Source of the DNA: Halalkalibacter wakoensis JCM 9140
GTDB lineage: Bacteria; Bacillota; Bacilli; Bacillales; Bacillaceae_D
Direction of reading: 5' to 3'
Length of the DNA: 34,664 nucleotides
Assembly (NCBI RefSeq): GCF_000513095.1
Contig: NZ_BAUT01000041.1
Location: forward strand, 1 to 34,664
The notes under the pieces were generated by a model that did not search any database, was not told where the DNA came from, and saw only the letters and a list, made by a program, of their open reading frames with translations. The translations under genes were made by a program, and so were the position numbers. Numbering within the stretch: position 1 is the stretch's first letter; every line of letters begins with the position of its first letter. Of the stretch, positions 8,622 through 16,601 are shown in pieces.

Positions 8622-8679
8622 CAAAAAACAAAAATAGCCAGTATATTATGTAAACCTTCACATAATATAACTGGCTATT
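8622..8679 (-). terminator. Strong intrinsic terminator in the csiD leader, upstream of the start codon
   Basis: On the minus strand AATAGCCAGT-T-ATATTATGT pairs with ACATAATAT-ACTGGCTATT (19 bp, one bulged T) around an 8-nt loop and runs into TTTTTGTTTTTT. It ends about 36 nt before the csiD start, inside the predicted leader. It may also end read-through from the lhgO-DUF3870 transcript. Confidence 0.88.
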
Positions 8680-8720
8680 ATTTACTTCACTGCTCTTTTT
8701 AGAAGAGTCACAGTAAATAA
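8678..8720 (-). promoter_or_regulatory. Second leader hairpin just upstream of the csiD leader terminator
   Basis: On the minus strand TTATTTACTGTGACTCTT pairs imperfectly with AAGAGCAGTGAAGTAAATAA around a short A-rich loop. It has no U-tract, so it is not a terminator. It overlaps the terminator stem by two bases, so full formation of one may strain the other. It could be part of an aptamer or antiterminator, or an operator for a dimeric protein. Confidence 0.55.
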
Positions 8721-8826
8721 TTCAGTTTCATATTTCAATTTTTTGCATCATTAGTGACATTACTATATTGCTAACGATTTGGGTCTGCTTTTAACCAAAG
8801 GTCAACATATACAATAATATACATTT

Positions 8827-8855
8827 ATTATAATAATTTCCAACAGAAGTGTCAA
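8827..8855 (-). promoter_or_regulatory. Consensus SigA promoter for the csiD leader
   Basis: On the minus strand TTGACA (8855-8850) and TATAAT (8832-8827) are both perfect hexamers with a 17-nt spacer. Transcription should begin near 8820, giving a leader of about 230 nt before csiD. It lies directly after the DUF3870 stop at 8873. Confidence 0.88.
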
Positions 8856-8872
8856 TAATTTTTTCTAAAAGT

Positions 8873-9205
8873 TCAGACTTTACAATTCACTTCTTTAACT
8901 TGGAGATAATGTGTATGAAGATCCCTTAATGCGGCGATTAGAGCGTTGGTTGCTTTGCCACGGTATTTATCCTCCAAATATTTTATAGTAGCATCTATTC
9001 CGTCATTTAAACTAATGCCTCTTAAGGCTCTTCCAATAAATTCTCGCCCATGGTCAGTTGCTAAGGTACAAGAAGCTTCTAGAATAACTCCATATCTCAT
9101 TTCAATTTCAGCTGTAATGGTTAATGTATCAAACATACTTTTAGCAGCCATACCTTGTGGCAACCTCGCATGTCCCGCTATAAACACGGTGTTAGAATCA
9201 ATCAT
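8873..9205 (-). CDS. DUF3870 domain-containing protein
   Basis: A soluble protein of 110 residues with the DUF3870 signature: NTVFIAGHARLPQG near the N-terminus, SMFDTLTITAEIEMRYGVI, ASCTLATDHGREF, and a C-terminal half rich in short helices. No catalytic function is established that I know of, and there is no signal peptide or membrane segment. The ATG (9205) has an AAAGGAGGAC site. It follows lhgO by 38 nt on the same strand, so the two are probably cotranscribed, and it precedes csiD. The position suggests a role tied to 2-hydroxyglutarate metabolism, but that is inference. Confidence 0.8.
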   Translation of the reverse strand: MIDSNTVFIAGHARLPQGMAAKSMFDTLTITAEIEMRYGVILEASCTLATDHGREFIGRALRGISLNDGIDATIKYLEDKYRGKATNALIAALRDLHTHYLQVKEVNCKV

Positions 9206-9243
9206 AAATAGTCCTCCTTTTTTAAACAGGCATCAGGGAAGGT

Positions 9244-10470
9244 TTATAAATTAATAGAGTGATGATTAGCTATTGTCAGACTCGAAAACTCCGGTATACG
9301 ACGAACAATTTCTTTTCCGATTTCTATCGATGCAGTAGCAGCAGGGGACGGCGCATTACAAACATGAATGCTGTTTTTTCCTAAAATAATATGAAAATCA
9401 TCAATCAAGGCTCCATTACTTTGCAATGCCTGGGCTCTGACACCAGAAGGAGCTGGAATTAAATCGTCTTCTTTTATTTCGGGAATTAATTGCTGTAAAC
9501 TTGCGACAAACCTTGACTTGCTATAAGAGCGAAGCATTTCTTCCATTCCCTCTTTCATATACTTAGTTGCTAACTTCCAAAAACCTCCATAGGTCATTAC
9601 TTCGGTAAAATCGCTAAGATTAAAATCAGTTTTCTTATAGCCTTCTCGTTTAAAACTTAGAACAGCGTTAGGTCCAGCATCTACTTCCCCTCCAATCATT
9701 CGAGTAAAATGCACGCCCAAAAATGGGAAATTAGGGTTAGGGACAGGATAGATGAGATGTTTGACCAAATAACGTTTTTCCGGCTTCAGCTTAAAGTACT
9801 CACCTCGAAACGGCACAATTTTCAAATCTGTTTTATAACCAGCTAGTTTTGCAATCCGATCACTATAGAGACCTGCACAATTTATAATGAAGCGAGACTT
9901 ATATGTCCCCTTATCTGTTTCAATAATCACTTCATCTGGTAATTCATTTATGTTTATTACTTTTGTTCCTAATTTAATTACTCCTCCATAACGTTTAATA
10001 AATGTGGCAAACATTTGACTAACTTCTTTATAATTGACGATTCCAGCCATCGGAACTCGGATTCCGCTTAACCCGTTCACATGTGGCTCAATCTCCTTAA
10101 GCTCATCCCTGCTAATCTTTTTAATCGCTAATTGATTATCTAGACCTCGCTTATATAAGTTATCTAACAAAGGAAGTTCCTCTTCTCTTGTAGCCACGAT
10201 AACCTTGCCGCAAATGTCATGCTCAATATCATGTTTCTGACAAAATTCCGTCATGGACTGACTGCCCTGTTTTGCAAATTTTGCTTTATAGCTTCCTGGT
10301 TTATAATAAATGCCGGAATGAATCACTCCACTATTATGACCGGTTTGATGAAAAGCCAATTCCTGTTCCTTCTCCAAAACCAACACACGTGCTTCAGGGT
10401 ATTTTTCCGTCAATGCCATGCCAGTTGATAAACCAACAATTCCTCCGCCAATGATCGTAAAATCATACAT
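9244..10470 (-). CDS. lhgO: L-2-hydroxyglutarate oxidase / dehydrogenase (FAD-dependent)
   Basis: A DAO-family flavoprotein that oxidises L-2-hydroxyglutarate to 2-oxoglutarate, passing electrons to quinone or O2. The 408 residues start with the FAD-binding TIIGGGIVGLSTG and contain the family-typical HQTGHNSGVIHSGIYYKPGS block, VPMAGIVNYKEV, and VPFRGEYFKL; the C-terminus HVCNAPSPAATASIEIGK matches the LhgO pattern. The ATG (10470) has a GAGGGGAG site. Next to CsiD the pair turns glutarate into 2-oxoglutarate and regenerates the 2-oxoglutarate used by the dioxygenase. It lies 89 nt downstream of the fadF stop with no strong terminator between, so read-through from the ETF operon is possible. 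No sigma-54 promoter was found directly upstream. Confidence 0.9.
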   Translation of the reverse strand: MYDFTIIGGGIVGLSTGMALTEKYPEARVLVLEKEQELAFHQTGHNSGVIHSGIYYKPGSYKAKFAKQGSQSMTEFCQKHDIEHDICGKVIVATREEELPLLDNLYKRGLDNQLAIKKISRDELKEIEPHVNGLSGIRVPMAGIVNYKEVSQMFATFIKRYGGVIKLGTKVININELPDEVIIETDKGTYKSRFIINCAGLYSDRIAKLAGYKTDLKIVPFRGEYFKLKPEKRYLVKHLIYPVPNPNFPFLGVHFTRMIGGEVDAGPNAVLSFKREGYKKTDFNLSDFTEVMTYGGFWKLATKYMKEGMEEMLRSYSKSRFVASLQQLIPEIKEDDLIPAPSGVRAQALQSNGALIDDFHIILGKNSIHVCNAPSPAATASIEIGKEIVRRIPEFSSLTIANHHSINL

Positions 10471-10559
10471 TTCATTTTACTCCCCTCAAAAGTGACACTA
10501 CCTACTACTAGTGGGTCTGTCTCAAAAAGATAGCTTCTGATTGCGCCCCCCATTGTTAA

Positions 10560-12641
10560 CTAACCAACCAAAGACTTTTCCAAAATCTCAACTAAATCAA
10601 GTGTTTGGACCTTCTCTTCTACTTCTTTTGCCTTTGTACCATCGCTTAACATCGTTAGGCAATATGGGCATCCGCTTCCGATCACAGATGGCTCGACATC
10701 TAACGCCTGCTCGGTTCTGGCTATATTAACACGTTGACCTGTATCCTCTTCCATCCACATCATCCCACCACCTGCACCACAGCACATACCATCTTGTCTG
10801 TTTCGCTTCATCTCAACAACCTCCACACCTGGTATTGCCCGTAAGATTTCGCGCGGCGGTTCATAAACTTCATTATAGCGGCCAAGATAGCACGAATCAT
10901 GATAAACCACTTTCTCTTTCACTTCATACGTTGGTTGAATTCGACCTTCTTTAATGAATTGAGCCAATAGCTCGGTATGGTGATAGACCTCTACCCCCTC
11001 AAGACCAAATTCAGGATACTCATTTTTGAACGTATTGTAAGCATGTGGGTCAATCGTGACAATTTTTTTGATGTTATGCTTTTTGAATAACTCAATGTTA
11101 GCTGTAGCTAACTCTTGGAATAGAAACTCGTTCCCTAATCGTCTTGGAGTATCACCTGAGTTTTTCTCTTTGTTGCCTATAATGGCAAAGGTTACGTCTG
11201 CTTCATTCATTACTCTCGCGAATGATTGAGCTATCCTTTGACTTCGCTTATCATATGAGCCCATAGAACCAGCAAAAAAGAGAAATTCAAATTCTTGACC
11301 AGTCTTCTCCATTTCTTTTACGGTAGGAACATGTATATCCTCCCGACCTTCGCGCCAGTTTTCTCGTTCCTTACGACTAATCCCCCAAGGATTTCCTTGG
11401 CGCTCAATGTTTGTCATGGCACGCTGCGCATCTCCATCCATTTTCCCTTCTGTGAGCACTAGATAACGCCGCAAATCAATAATTTTATCAACATGCTCAT
11501 TCATGACAGGACATTGATCTTCACAATTTCGGCAAGTCGTACAAGCCCAAATCTCTTCTTCAGTAATAATATCCCCAATTAAGTTAACACCATAGCCAGC
11601 TGCTACTTCTTGAGATCCAGCCCCTTGCATCGCCAGTTGATTCGCTTTCGTGTTTGAAAAAACAAACTCCGGAAGCCACGCTGATTTAGACGTTACAGCC
11701 GCTCCCTTTTCTGTTAAATGATCCCGCATTTTTACAATTAGATCCATAGGGGAGAGAACTTTTCCTGTTCCAGTTGCCGGACACATATTTGTACAGCGTC
11801 CACATTCAACACAGGCATATAAATCAAGCAATTGCTTTTGATTGAATTCTTCAATCTTGCTAACACCAAACACTTCCTGGCTCTCATCTTCAAAATTAAT
11901 AGATGATAATTGTCCGACTTTATGTGTACGTCCTAAAAAGACATTTGCTGGTCCTGCAATTAAATGAGCGTGCTTAGATTGCGGTACATAAACGAGAAAG
12001 CTTAACAGAAATAATAAGTGAATCCACCAAAAAACGAAGAACAAAACTCCTGCTGCATCAGGAGAGACAAAACCAAAAATAGAAGCGATGCTAGAAGCAA
12101 TTGGCTCCCAACTACTTAGCGATTTATCAAACCAGATAATTTCCATCCCTTTTGCTAGTAGTTTCGATGTCATTAAGCCGCCAATGAAAATAAGAACAAG
12201 TCCAGCCTTCCAACCTCGCTTAAGTCGTCCTAGTTTCTCTATGTAGCGACGGTGAAAAGCCATAACAACAGCCACTAAAATCATTAATACGACCAATTCC
12301 TGAAAAAATGTAAAAAACGGATAAACTGGACCTAGCGGCAAATGCGAACCAAGTATAAGCCCTTTCCAGATCAAATCAATGGCTCCAACTTGAACAAGTA
12401 AAAAACCATAGAAAAACAAAAGATGAATAAACCCACTTTTTTTGTCCTTCATTAATTTTTTCTGTCCAAATACATTAATCCAGACCGCAATCAGTCGCTC
12501 GTTCATCGCATGATTAAATTCTGCTTTTTTCCCTAGCTTAATGTATTCATACCTTGTTTTTACTAATCTAATAAATAAAGAAACAGCATACGCAGTGATT
12601 ACTAGAAATAATATTCGGTTAATCCATTCAAGAACATCCAT
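10560..12641 (-). CDS. fadF: FadF-type Fe-S oxidoreductase (heterodisulfide reductase-related, membrane-bound)
   Basis: A 693-residue protein with about five or six N-terminal membrane helices (residues ~1-240), two 4Fe-4S motifs (CVECGRCTNMCP and CTTCRNCEDQCP), and a C-terminal pair of CCG-type cysteine domains (DSCYLGRYNEVYEPPR...MCCGAGGG and GSGCPYCLTM). Size and domain order match B. subtilis FadF (YwjF), which lies in an operon with acyl-CoA dehydrogenase and ETF genes and is thought to pass electrons from ETF to menaquinone. Here it is likewise directly downstream of etfBA. The ATG (12641) has an AAAGAGG site. A 12-bp hairpin lies in the 111-nt gap from etfA and may set different expression levels. 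Confidence 0.88.
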   Translation of the reverse strand: MDVLEWINRILFLVITAYAVSLFIRLVKTRYEYIKLGKKAEFNHAMNERLIAVWINVFGQKKLMKDKKSGFIHLLFFYGFLLVQVGAIDLIWKGLILGSHLPLGPVYPFFTFFQELVVLMILVAVVMAFHRRYIEKLGRLKRGWKAGLVLIFIGGLMTSKLLAKGMEIIWFDKSLSSWEPIASSIASIFGFVSPDAAGVLFFVFWWIHLLFLLSFLVYVPQSKHAHLIAGPANVFLGRTHKVGQLSSINFEDESQEVFGVSKIEEFNQKQLLDLYACVECGRCTNMCPATGTGKVLSPMDLIVKMRDHLTEKGAAVTSKSAWLPEFVFSNTKANQLAMQGAGSQEVAAGYGVNLIGDIITEEEIWACTTCRNCEDQCPVMNEHVDKIIDLRRYLVLTEGKMDGDAQRAMTNIERQGNPWGISRKERENWREGREDIHVPTVKEMEKTGQEFEFLFFAGSMGSYDKRSQRIAQSFARVMNEADVTFAIIGNKEKNSGDTPRRLGNEFLFQELATANIELFKKHNIKKIVTIDPHAYNTFKNEYPEFGLEGVEVYHHTELLAQFIKEGRIQPTYEVKEKVVYHDSCYLGRYNEVYEPPREILRAIPGVEVVEMKRNRQDGMCCGAGGGMMWMEEDTGQRVNIARTEQALDVEPSVIGSGCPYCLTMLSDGTKAKEVEEKVQTLDLVEILEKSLVG

Positions 12642-12701
12642 AATAAACCTCTTTTCATCGTTGAAGTAATTAGGTGTGTATCTTTTTTAAAACTACAAGA
12701 A

Positions 12702-12741
12702 TTGGACAAAAGGAGTAACCTACTGTTTCCCTTTTGTCCAA
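12702..12741 (-). repeat. Perfect 12-bp inverted repeat between etfA and fadF
   Basis: TTGGACAAAAGG and its exact reverse complement CCTTTTGTCCAA are separated by 16 nt. On the coding (minus) strand it begins about 12 nt after the etfA stop. It is not followed by a U-tract, so a stabilising or attenuating stem is more likely than a full terminator. Confidence 0.65.
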
Positions 12742-12752
12742 GCAACTATTGA

Positions 12753-13730
12753 TTAATTTGTTACAAGTGATTTCTTTAACTCTTCCGTTAATATCGGAAC
12801 AATTTCAAAAAGGTCTCCGACAATTCCGTAATCAGCCATCTCAAAAATAGGTGCTTCAGGATCTTTATTAATGGCAACAATCACTTTAGAGTTTGACATT
12901 CCGGCTAGATGTTGGATCGCACCGGAGATCCCAATCGCAAAATAGAGATCAGGAGTTACAACTTTACCTGTTTGCCCAATCTGTAAGCCGTAATCACAAT
13001 ACTCAGCATCACAAGCTCCCCTTGAAGCTCCAACTGCTCCACCTAATAAGTCAGCGAGTTCTTGTAATGGTCCAAATCCTTCTTGACTTTTAACCCCGCG
13101 GCCTCCCGCAACAACAACATTCGCTTCAGATAAATCAACCCCTCCAGTTGCTTTACGAATGACATCTCGGATGGTTGTGCGCAAGTCCTTAATTTCAGCC
13201 GTTATCGTTGCCACATCACCAGTTCGATTTGCATCTTGATTTAAAGCAGCAATATTATTCGGACGAATCGTAGCAAAAATAATTCCTTCTTTTACTTTTT
13301 TCTTTTCAAATGCTTTACCCGAATAGATTGGCCGAGTGAATACGGCCTCTCCTCCCTCTACCTCAACTGAAACCGCATCAGAAATTAATCCTGCATTTAA
13401 TTTCATCGCAAGGCGTGGAGCAACATCTTTTCCAATAGCAGTATGTCCAAGGACGATTGCTTCTGGATCTTCGATATCAAATACTTGTAATAATGCTTGT
13501 TGATAAGCATCTGTCGTGTAAGTCTTTAACTGGGCATCGTTAACTTGAACGACCCGGTCTGCCCCAAAATGAATTAAGGATTCTGCTAAACTAGAAACAT
13601 TATCCCCTAAAAGAACGCCAACAACTTCTCCACCATCAGCGATCGTTTTTCCTGCTGCAATTGCTTCAAATGATACGTTACGTAACTCCCCATCTCGAAC
13701 TTCAGCAACCACTAATACTTTTTTGGCCAT
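12753..13730 (-). CDS. etfA: Electron transfer flavoprotein alpha subunit
   Basis: Cytosolic FAD-binding subunit of ETF that accepts electrons from the acyl-CoA dehydrogenases encoded here. Its 325 residues are standard. The C-terminal FAD domain has the clear signature [49 protein letters not shown] and [22 protein letters not shown]. The start ATG (13730) has a TAGGAGGGG site, 14 nt after etfB. The order acyl-CoA dehydrogenase, etfB, etfA, fadF makes a continuous electron route from acyl-CoA to the quinone pool. Confidence 0.96.
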   Translation of the reverse strand: MAKKVLVVAEVRDGELRNVSFEAIAAGKTIADGGEVVGVLLGDNVSSLAESLIHFGADRVVQVNDAQLKTYTTDAYQQALLQVFDIEDPEAIVLGHTAIGKDVAPRLAMKLNAGLISDAVSVEVEGGEAVFTRPIYSGKAFEKKKVKEGIIFATIRPNNIAALNQDANRTGDVATITAEIKDLRTTIRDVIRKATGGVDLSEANVVVAGGRGVKSQEGFGPLQELADLLGGAVGASRGACDAEYCDYGLQIGQTGKVVTPDLYFAIGISGAIQHLAGMSNSKVIVAINKDPEAPIFEMADYGIVGDLFEIVPILTEELKKSLVTN

Positions 13731-13744
13731 TATAACCCCTCCTA

Positions 13745-14514
13745 TTAAATTACTTTCGCTTCAGATTTAAGTAGTGTTACTAACTCTTTCACTTGTTCTG
13801 CTGGTTCTCCTTCTAGTACTTTTCCAGCTGCTTTAATTGGCGGTAAAAAGACTTCTACTGTTGTGGTTTTCGCTTCAACTTCATCTTCCTCTAGATCTAA
13901 GTCATCGAAATCTAGTGTTTCTAACGGCTTTTTCTTTGCTTTCATAATCCCTGGTAAAGATGGATAGCGCGGTTCATTTAAGCCTTGTTGAGCGGTGATT
14001 AATACAGGAAGCTCGACCTCAACTGTTTCTTGATCTCCTTCAACATCTCTTACCATTGTCGCTTTTCTCTCTTCAACTGCCAGTTTTGTAACCGTTGTCA
14101 CTTGTGGAATATTTAAAATTTCCGCCAACCGCGGACCAACTTGGCCTGAACCGCCATCAACTGCCACATTTCCAGCTAAGATCATATCTATTTCTTGGTC
14201 TTTTAAGTAGCTGCTAGAATCGAAGCCGTAGAAAATTGATCTAACTCCTCTACCTCCTCACAATCTAGTAAGACCGCTTTATCTGCTCCCATTGCTAATG
14301 CTGTCCGAAGTTCTTTTTCAGCATCTTCTTCACCAACTGTGACAACCGTTACTTCCCCACCATGCTCATCGCGTAGAACGATTGCTTCTTCAATGGCATA
14401 TTCATCGTAAGGGTTAATAATATATTCAGCCCCGCTATCATCAATCCGTCCACTGCTTAACGTGATTTTCTCCTCTGTATCAAACGTTCGTTTCATAATT
14501 ACGAATATATTCAT
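13745..14514 (-). pseudogene. etfB: Electron transfer flavoprotein beta subunit, one frameshift
   Basis: AMP-binding beta subunit of ETF. The first 103 codons (KRTFDTEEKI, NPYDEYAIEEAI, ALAMGADKAVLL) end early at ...ASILAAT-stop near 14203. The next frame continues directly as YLKDQEIDMILAGNVAVDGG, GQVGPRLAEI, then the long tail to 13745. One missing base near 14210 (GCTTAC read as GCTAC would fit) explains the break, and the repaired protein is about 256 residues, the normal length. ETF alpha beside it is intact, and loss of beta would disable the whole catabolic block, so a sequencing or assembly error is likelier than true decay. AAAGGAGAGG precedes the ATG. Confidence 0.9.
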
Positions 14515-14531
14515 CTTAACCTCTCCTTTTT

Positions 14532-15683
14532 CTATTTTTTGACCTCTCTTGCTAACTCAGACGCAATAATATTTCGTTGAATCTCTGAAGTGCCTTCATA
14601 GATCGTGGTAATTCTAGCGTCTCGATAATAACGCTCAATCGGGTAGTCCTTCATATAACCAATTCCACCATGAATTTGTACAGCGATATCAGCAATCCGG
14701 TTATACACTTCAGAACCGTAAAGCTTTGCGATCGCAGCTTCTTTTACGACTCTTTGTTTCTGATCAGTCATCCAGGCAACACGGTACGTAAGAGAGCGAA
14801 GGGCTTCAATTTGCATCGCCATGTCAGCTAATTTATGCTGAATTACTTGTTGCTCATAAATCGGTTTACCGAATTGTTCCCTTTCAAATACATAATCAAG
14901 GCAATGCTCTAACAATCTTTCACATGATCCTAAATTTCGTGCAGATAAACCCGCTCGGCCATTTGCAAGTATTTTCAAAGCATTAATATAACCTTTTCCT
15001 TCTTCACCGAGCACGTTTTCAACTGGTACTTCTAAGTCTTCAAAAAACAATTCAACTGAATGAGAGCCACGAAGTCCCATTTTTTCTTCAACTGCTCCGA
15101 CCTTAAAACCAGGAAAATCTTTTTCAACAATAAAAGAAGTGATTCCTTTCGCTCCCTTTTCAGGATCAGTTACTGCCATAACGGTGAAAACATGACCATC
15201 AACCCCGTTTGTAATGTAATGCTTTGAACCATTAATAATATATTTATCACCCTTTTTCTCTGCTCTGGTTTTTAAATTCGCTGCATTTGAACCCGCACTT
15301 GGTTCGGTTAAGGCAAAGGCTCCAATCCATTCCCCTGTTGCCATCTTTGGTAAATACTTTTGCTTTTGCTCTTCTGTTCCGAGCTCGACAATCCCTACAC
15401 TTCCAATTCCTGTATGAGCCCCAACTAATGTTGTATAACCGTTATGAGTTTTACCAATTTCCTCATATATTGCACATTTGCCAACCATATCTAGACCCAG
15501 ACCACCATATTCCTCTGGTATACTTAACCCAAAAAGTCCCATATCTCTTGTCATTTGCTTTATTCGTTCAGGAATCTCATTCGTTTCTTCAATTTCCATT
15601 GCGACACTTTCAACTTCATCTCTAATAAATTTCCGAACTCCTTTTCGTAGAAGTTCAATCTCTTCAGAGAAACCAAAATTCAT
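14532..15683 (-). CDS. Acyl-CoA dehydrogenase (first copy)
   Basis: FAD enzyme that introduces the alpha-beta double bond into an acyl-CoA, with ETF as acceptor. The 383 residues show the family pattern: [43 protein letters not shown] and the C-terminal [23 protein letters not shown]. The catalytic Glu is expected in [11 protein letters not shown]. The sequence is of the short/branched-chain type, but chain length cannot be assigned. The ATG (15683) has a GAGGAGAGTG site. It lies 39 nt after the 3-hydroxyacyl-CoA dehydrogenase and 17 nt before etfB, consistent with one operon. It is a close relative of the second copy at 27228-28376. Confidence 0.93.
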   Translation of the reverse strand: MNFGFSEEIELLRKGVRKFIRDEVESVAMEIEETNEIPERIKQMTRDMGLFGLSIPEEYGGLGLDMVGKCAIYEEIGKTHNGYTTLVGAHTGIGSVGIVELGTEEQKQKYLPKMATGEWIGAFALTEPSAGSNAANLKTRAEKKGDKYIINGSKHYITNGVDGHVFTVMAVTDPEKGAKGITSFIVEKDFPGFKVGAVEEKMGLRGSHSVELFFEDLEVPVENVLGEEGKGYINALKILANGRAGLSARNLGSCERLLEHCLDYVFEREQFGKPIYEQQVIQHKLADMAMQIEALRSLTYRVAWMTDQKQRVVKEAAIAKLYGSEVYNRIADIAVQIHGGIGYMKDYPIERYYRDARITTIYEGTSEIQRNIIASELAREVKK

Positions 15684-15722
15684 TTTGTCTCACTCTCCTC
15701 TTTAAAACTCTAAACTTAAAAA

Positions 15723-16568
15723 TTAGTTATATTGATAAAACCCTGAACCTGTCTTTCTTCCTAACTTACCGGCCTTTACATATTTAATTAATAGCGGGCA
15801 AGGTCGGTATTTTTCACCTAGTGTCTCGTAAAGATATTGCATATTACGTAACCTTGTATCTAAGCCGACTAAATCTGCTAATTCAAGCGGCCCCATCGGG
15901 TGGTTCAACCCTAACTTCATTGCTTTATCAATATCTTCAGCTGATGCAACCCCCTCCATCAGCATATTCATAGCCTCGTTCCCAATCAGACAATTCATTC
16001 GACTTGTAACAAAACCAGGAAATTCATTAATCTCAACCGTTTCCTTTTTCATTTGTTGCCCGACTTTTTCTACTTGCTGAAACGTTTCTTCTGACGTATC
16101 AAGTCCTTTAATAATCTCTATTAACTTCATTTTGTGGACAGGATTAAAAAAGTGCATCGCAATGACTTTGTCTGGGCGGGACGTTTGAGCACCAATCTCA
16201 GTTGGACTCATGGTCGAGGTGTTTGTGGCTAAAATCGTATCCGGTCGACAAAGTTGATCCAACTCCTTAAAAATTTTCACTTTTAATTCCATTAACTCTA
16301 GTACGGCTTCAATCACTAAGTCTGCTTCCTCCACACAAGTTGCTAAATCAGTAGAGAAGGTTAAATTGGCTAATGTCGACTGAATCTCTTCTTCTTCGAT
16401 AAAACCTCTTGACGCACTTTTGGTTAGTTCACTTTCAATATATTGTTGGGCCTTTGCAAGCGATTCCTGATTGATATCGTTTACATGAACGGTAAAGCCA
16501 TTAAGAGCGGCAACATAAGCGATCCCTCTTCCCATAACCCCTGAGCCGATGACAGCTACATTTTTCAT
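15723..16568 (-). CDS. 3-hydroxyacyl-CoA dehydrogenase (first copy, intact)
   Basis: NAD-dependent dehydrogenase of the Hbd/MmgB type (281 residues) that oxidises L-3-hydroxyacyl-CoA to 3-oxoacyl-CoA. The Rossmann start is AVIGSGVMGRGIAYVAA; the active-site region is AMHFFNPVHKMKLIEII, with its His, then NEFPGFVTSRMNC and LGLNHPMGPLELADLVGLD. It ends with GRKTGSGFYQYN, as usual for this family. The ATG (16568) has an AAGGAGTG site. It lies 33 nt downstream of the permease gene and upstream of the acyl-CoA dehydrogenase. It is probably driven by the sigma-54 promoter at 18078-18096. Confidence 0.94.
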   Translation of the reverse strand: MKNVAVIGSGVMGRGIAYVAALNGFTVHVNDINQESLAKAQQYIESELTKSASRGFIEEEEIQSTLANLTFSTDLATCVEEADLVIEAVLELMELKVKIFKELDQLCRPDTILATNTSTMSPTEIGAQTSRPDKVIAMHFFNPVHKMKLIEIIKGLDTSEETFQQVEKVGQQMKKETVEINEFPGFVTSRMNCLIGNEAMNMLMEGVASAEDIDKAMKLGLNHPMGPLELADLVGLDTRLRNMQYLYETLGEKYRPCPLLIKYVKAGKLGRKTGSGFYQYN

Positions 16569-16601
16569 TCTTGTTCACTCCTTCCGATGCATGATTGAAT
16601 G

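Noticed and set aside
8587-8826. Lysine riboswitch or T-box leader upstream of csiD
   Set aside because: The conserved L-box sequence blocks and the T-box AGGGTGGNACCGCG motif are not visible. The leader therefore stays unclassified.
10471-10559. Sigma-54 promoter upstream of lhgO
   Set aside because: No GG-N10-GC element with the right flanks was found in this gap or in the gap before csiD, so these genes are not assigned to the sigma-54 regulon on sequence grounds.
14186-14212. Programmed ribosomal frameshift in etfB (and the other split genes)
   Set aside because: No slippery heptamer with a downstream pseudoknot is evident at the sites, and these families are not known to use frameshifting.
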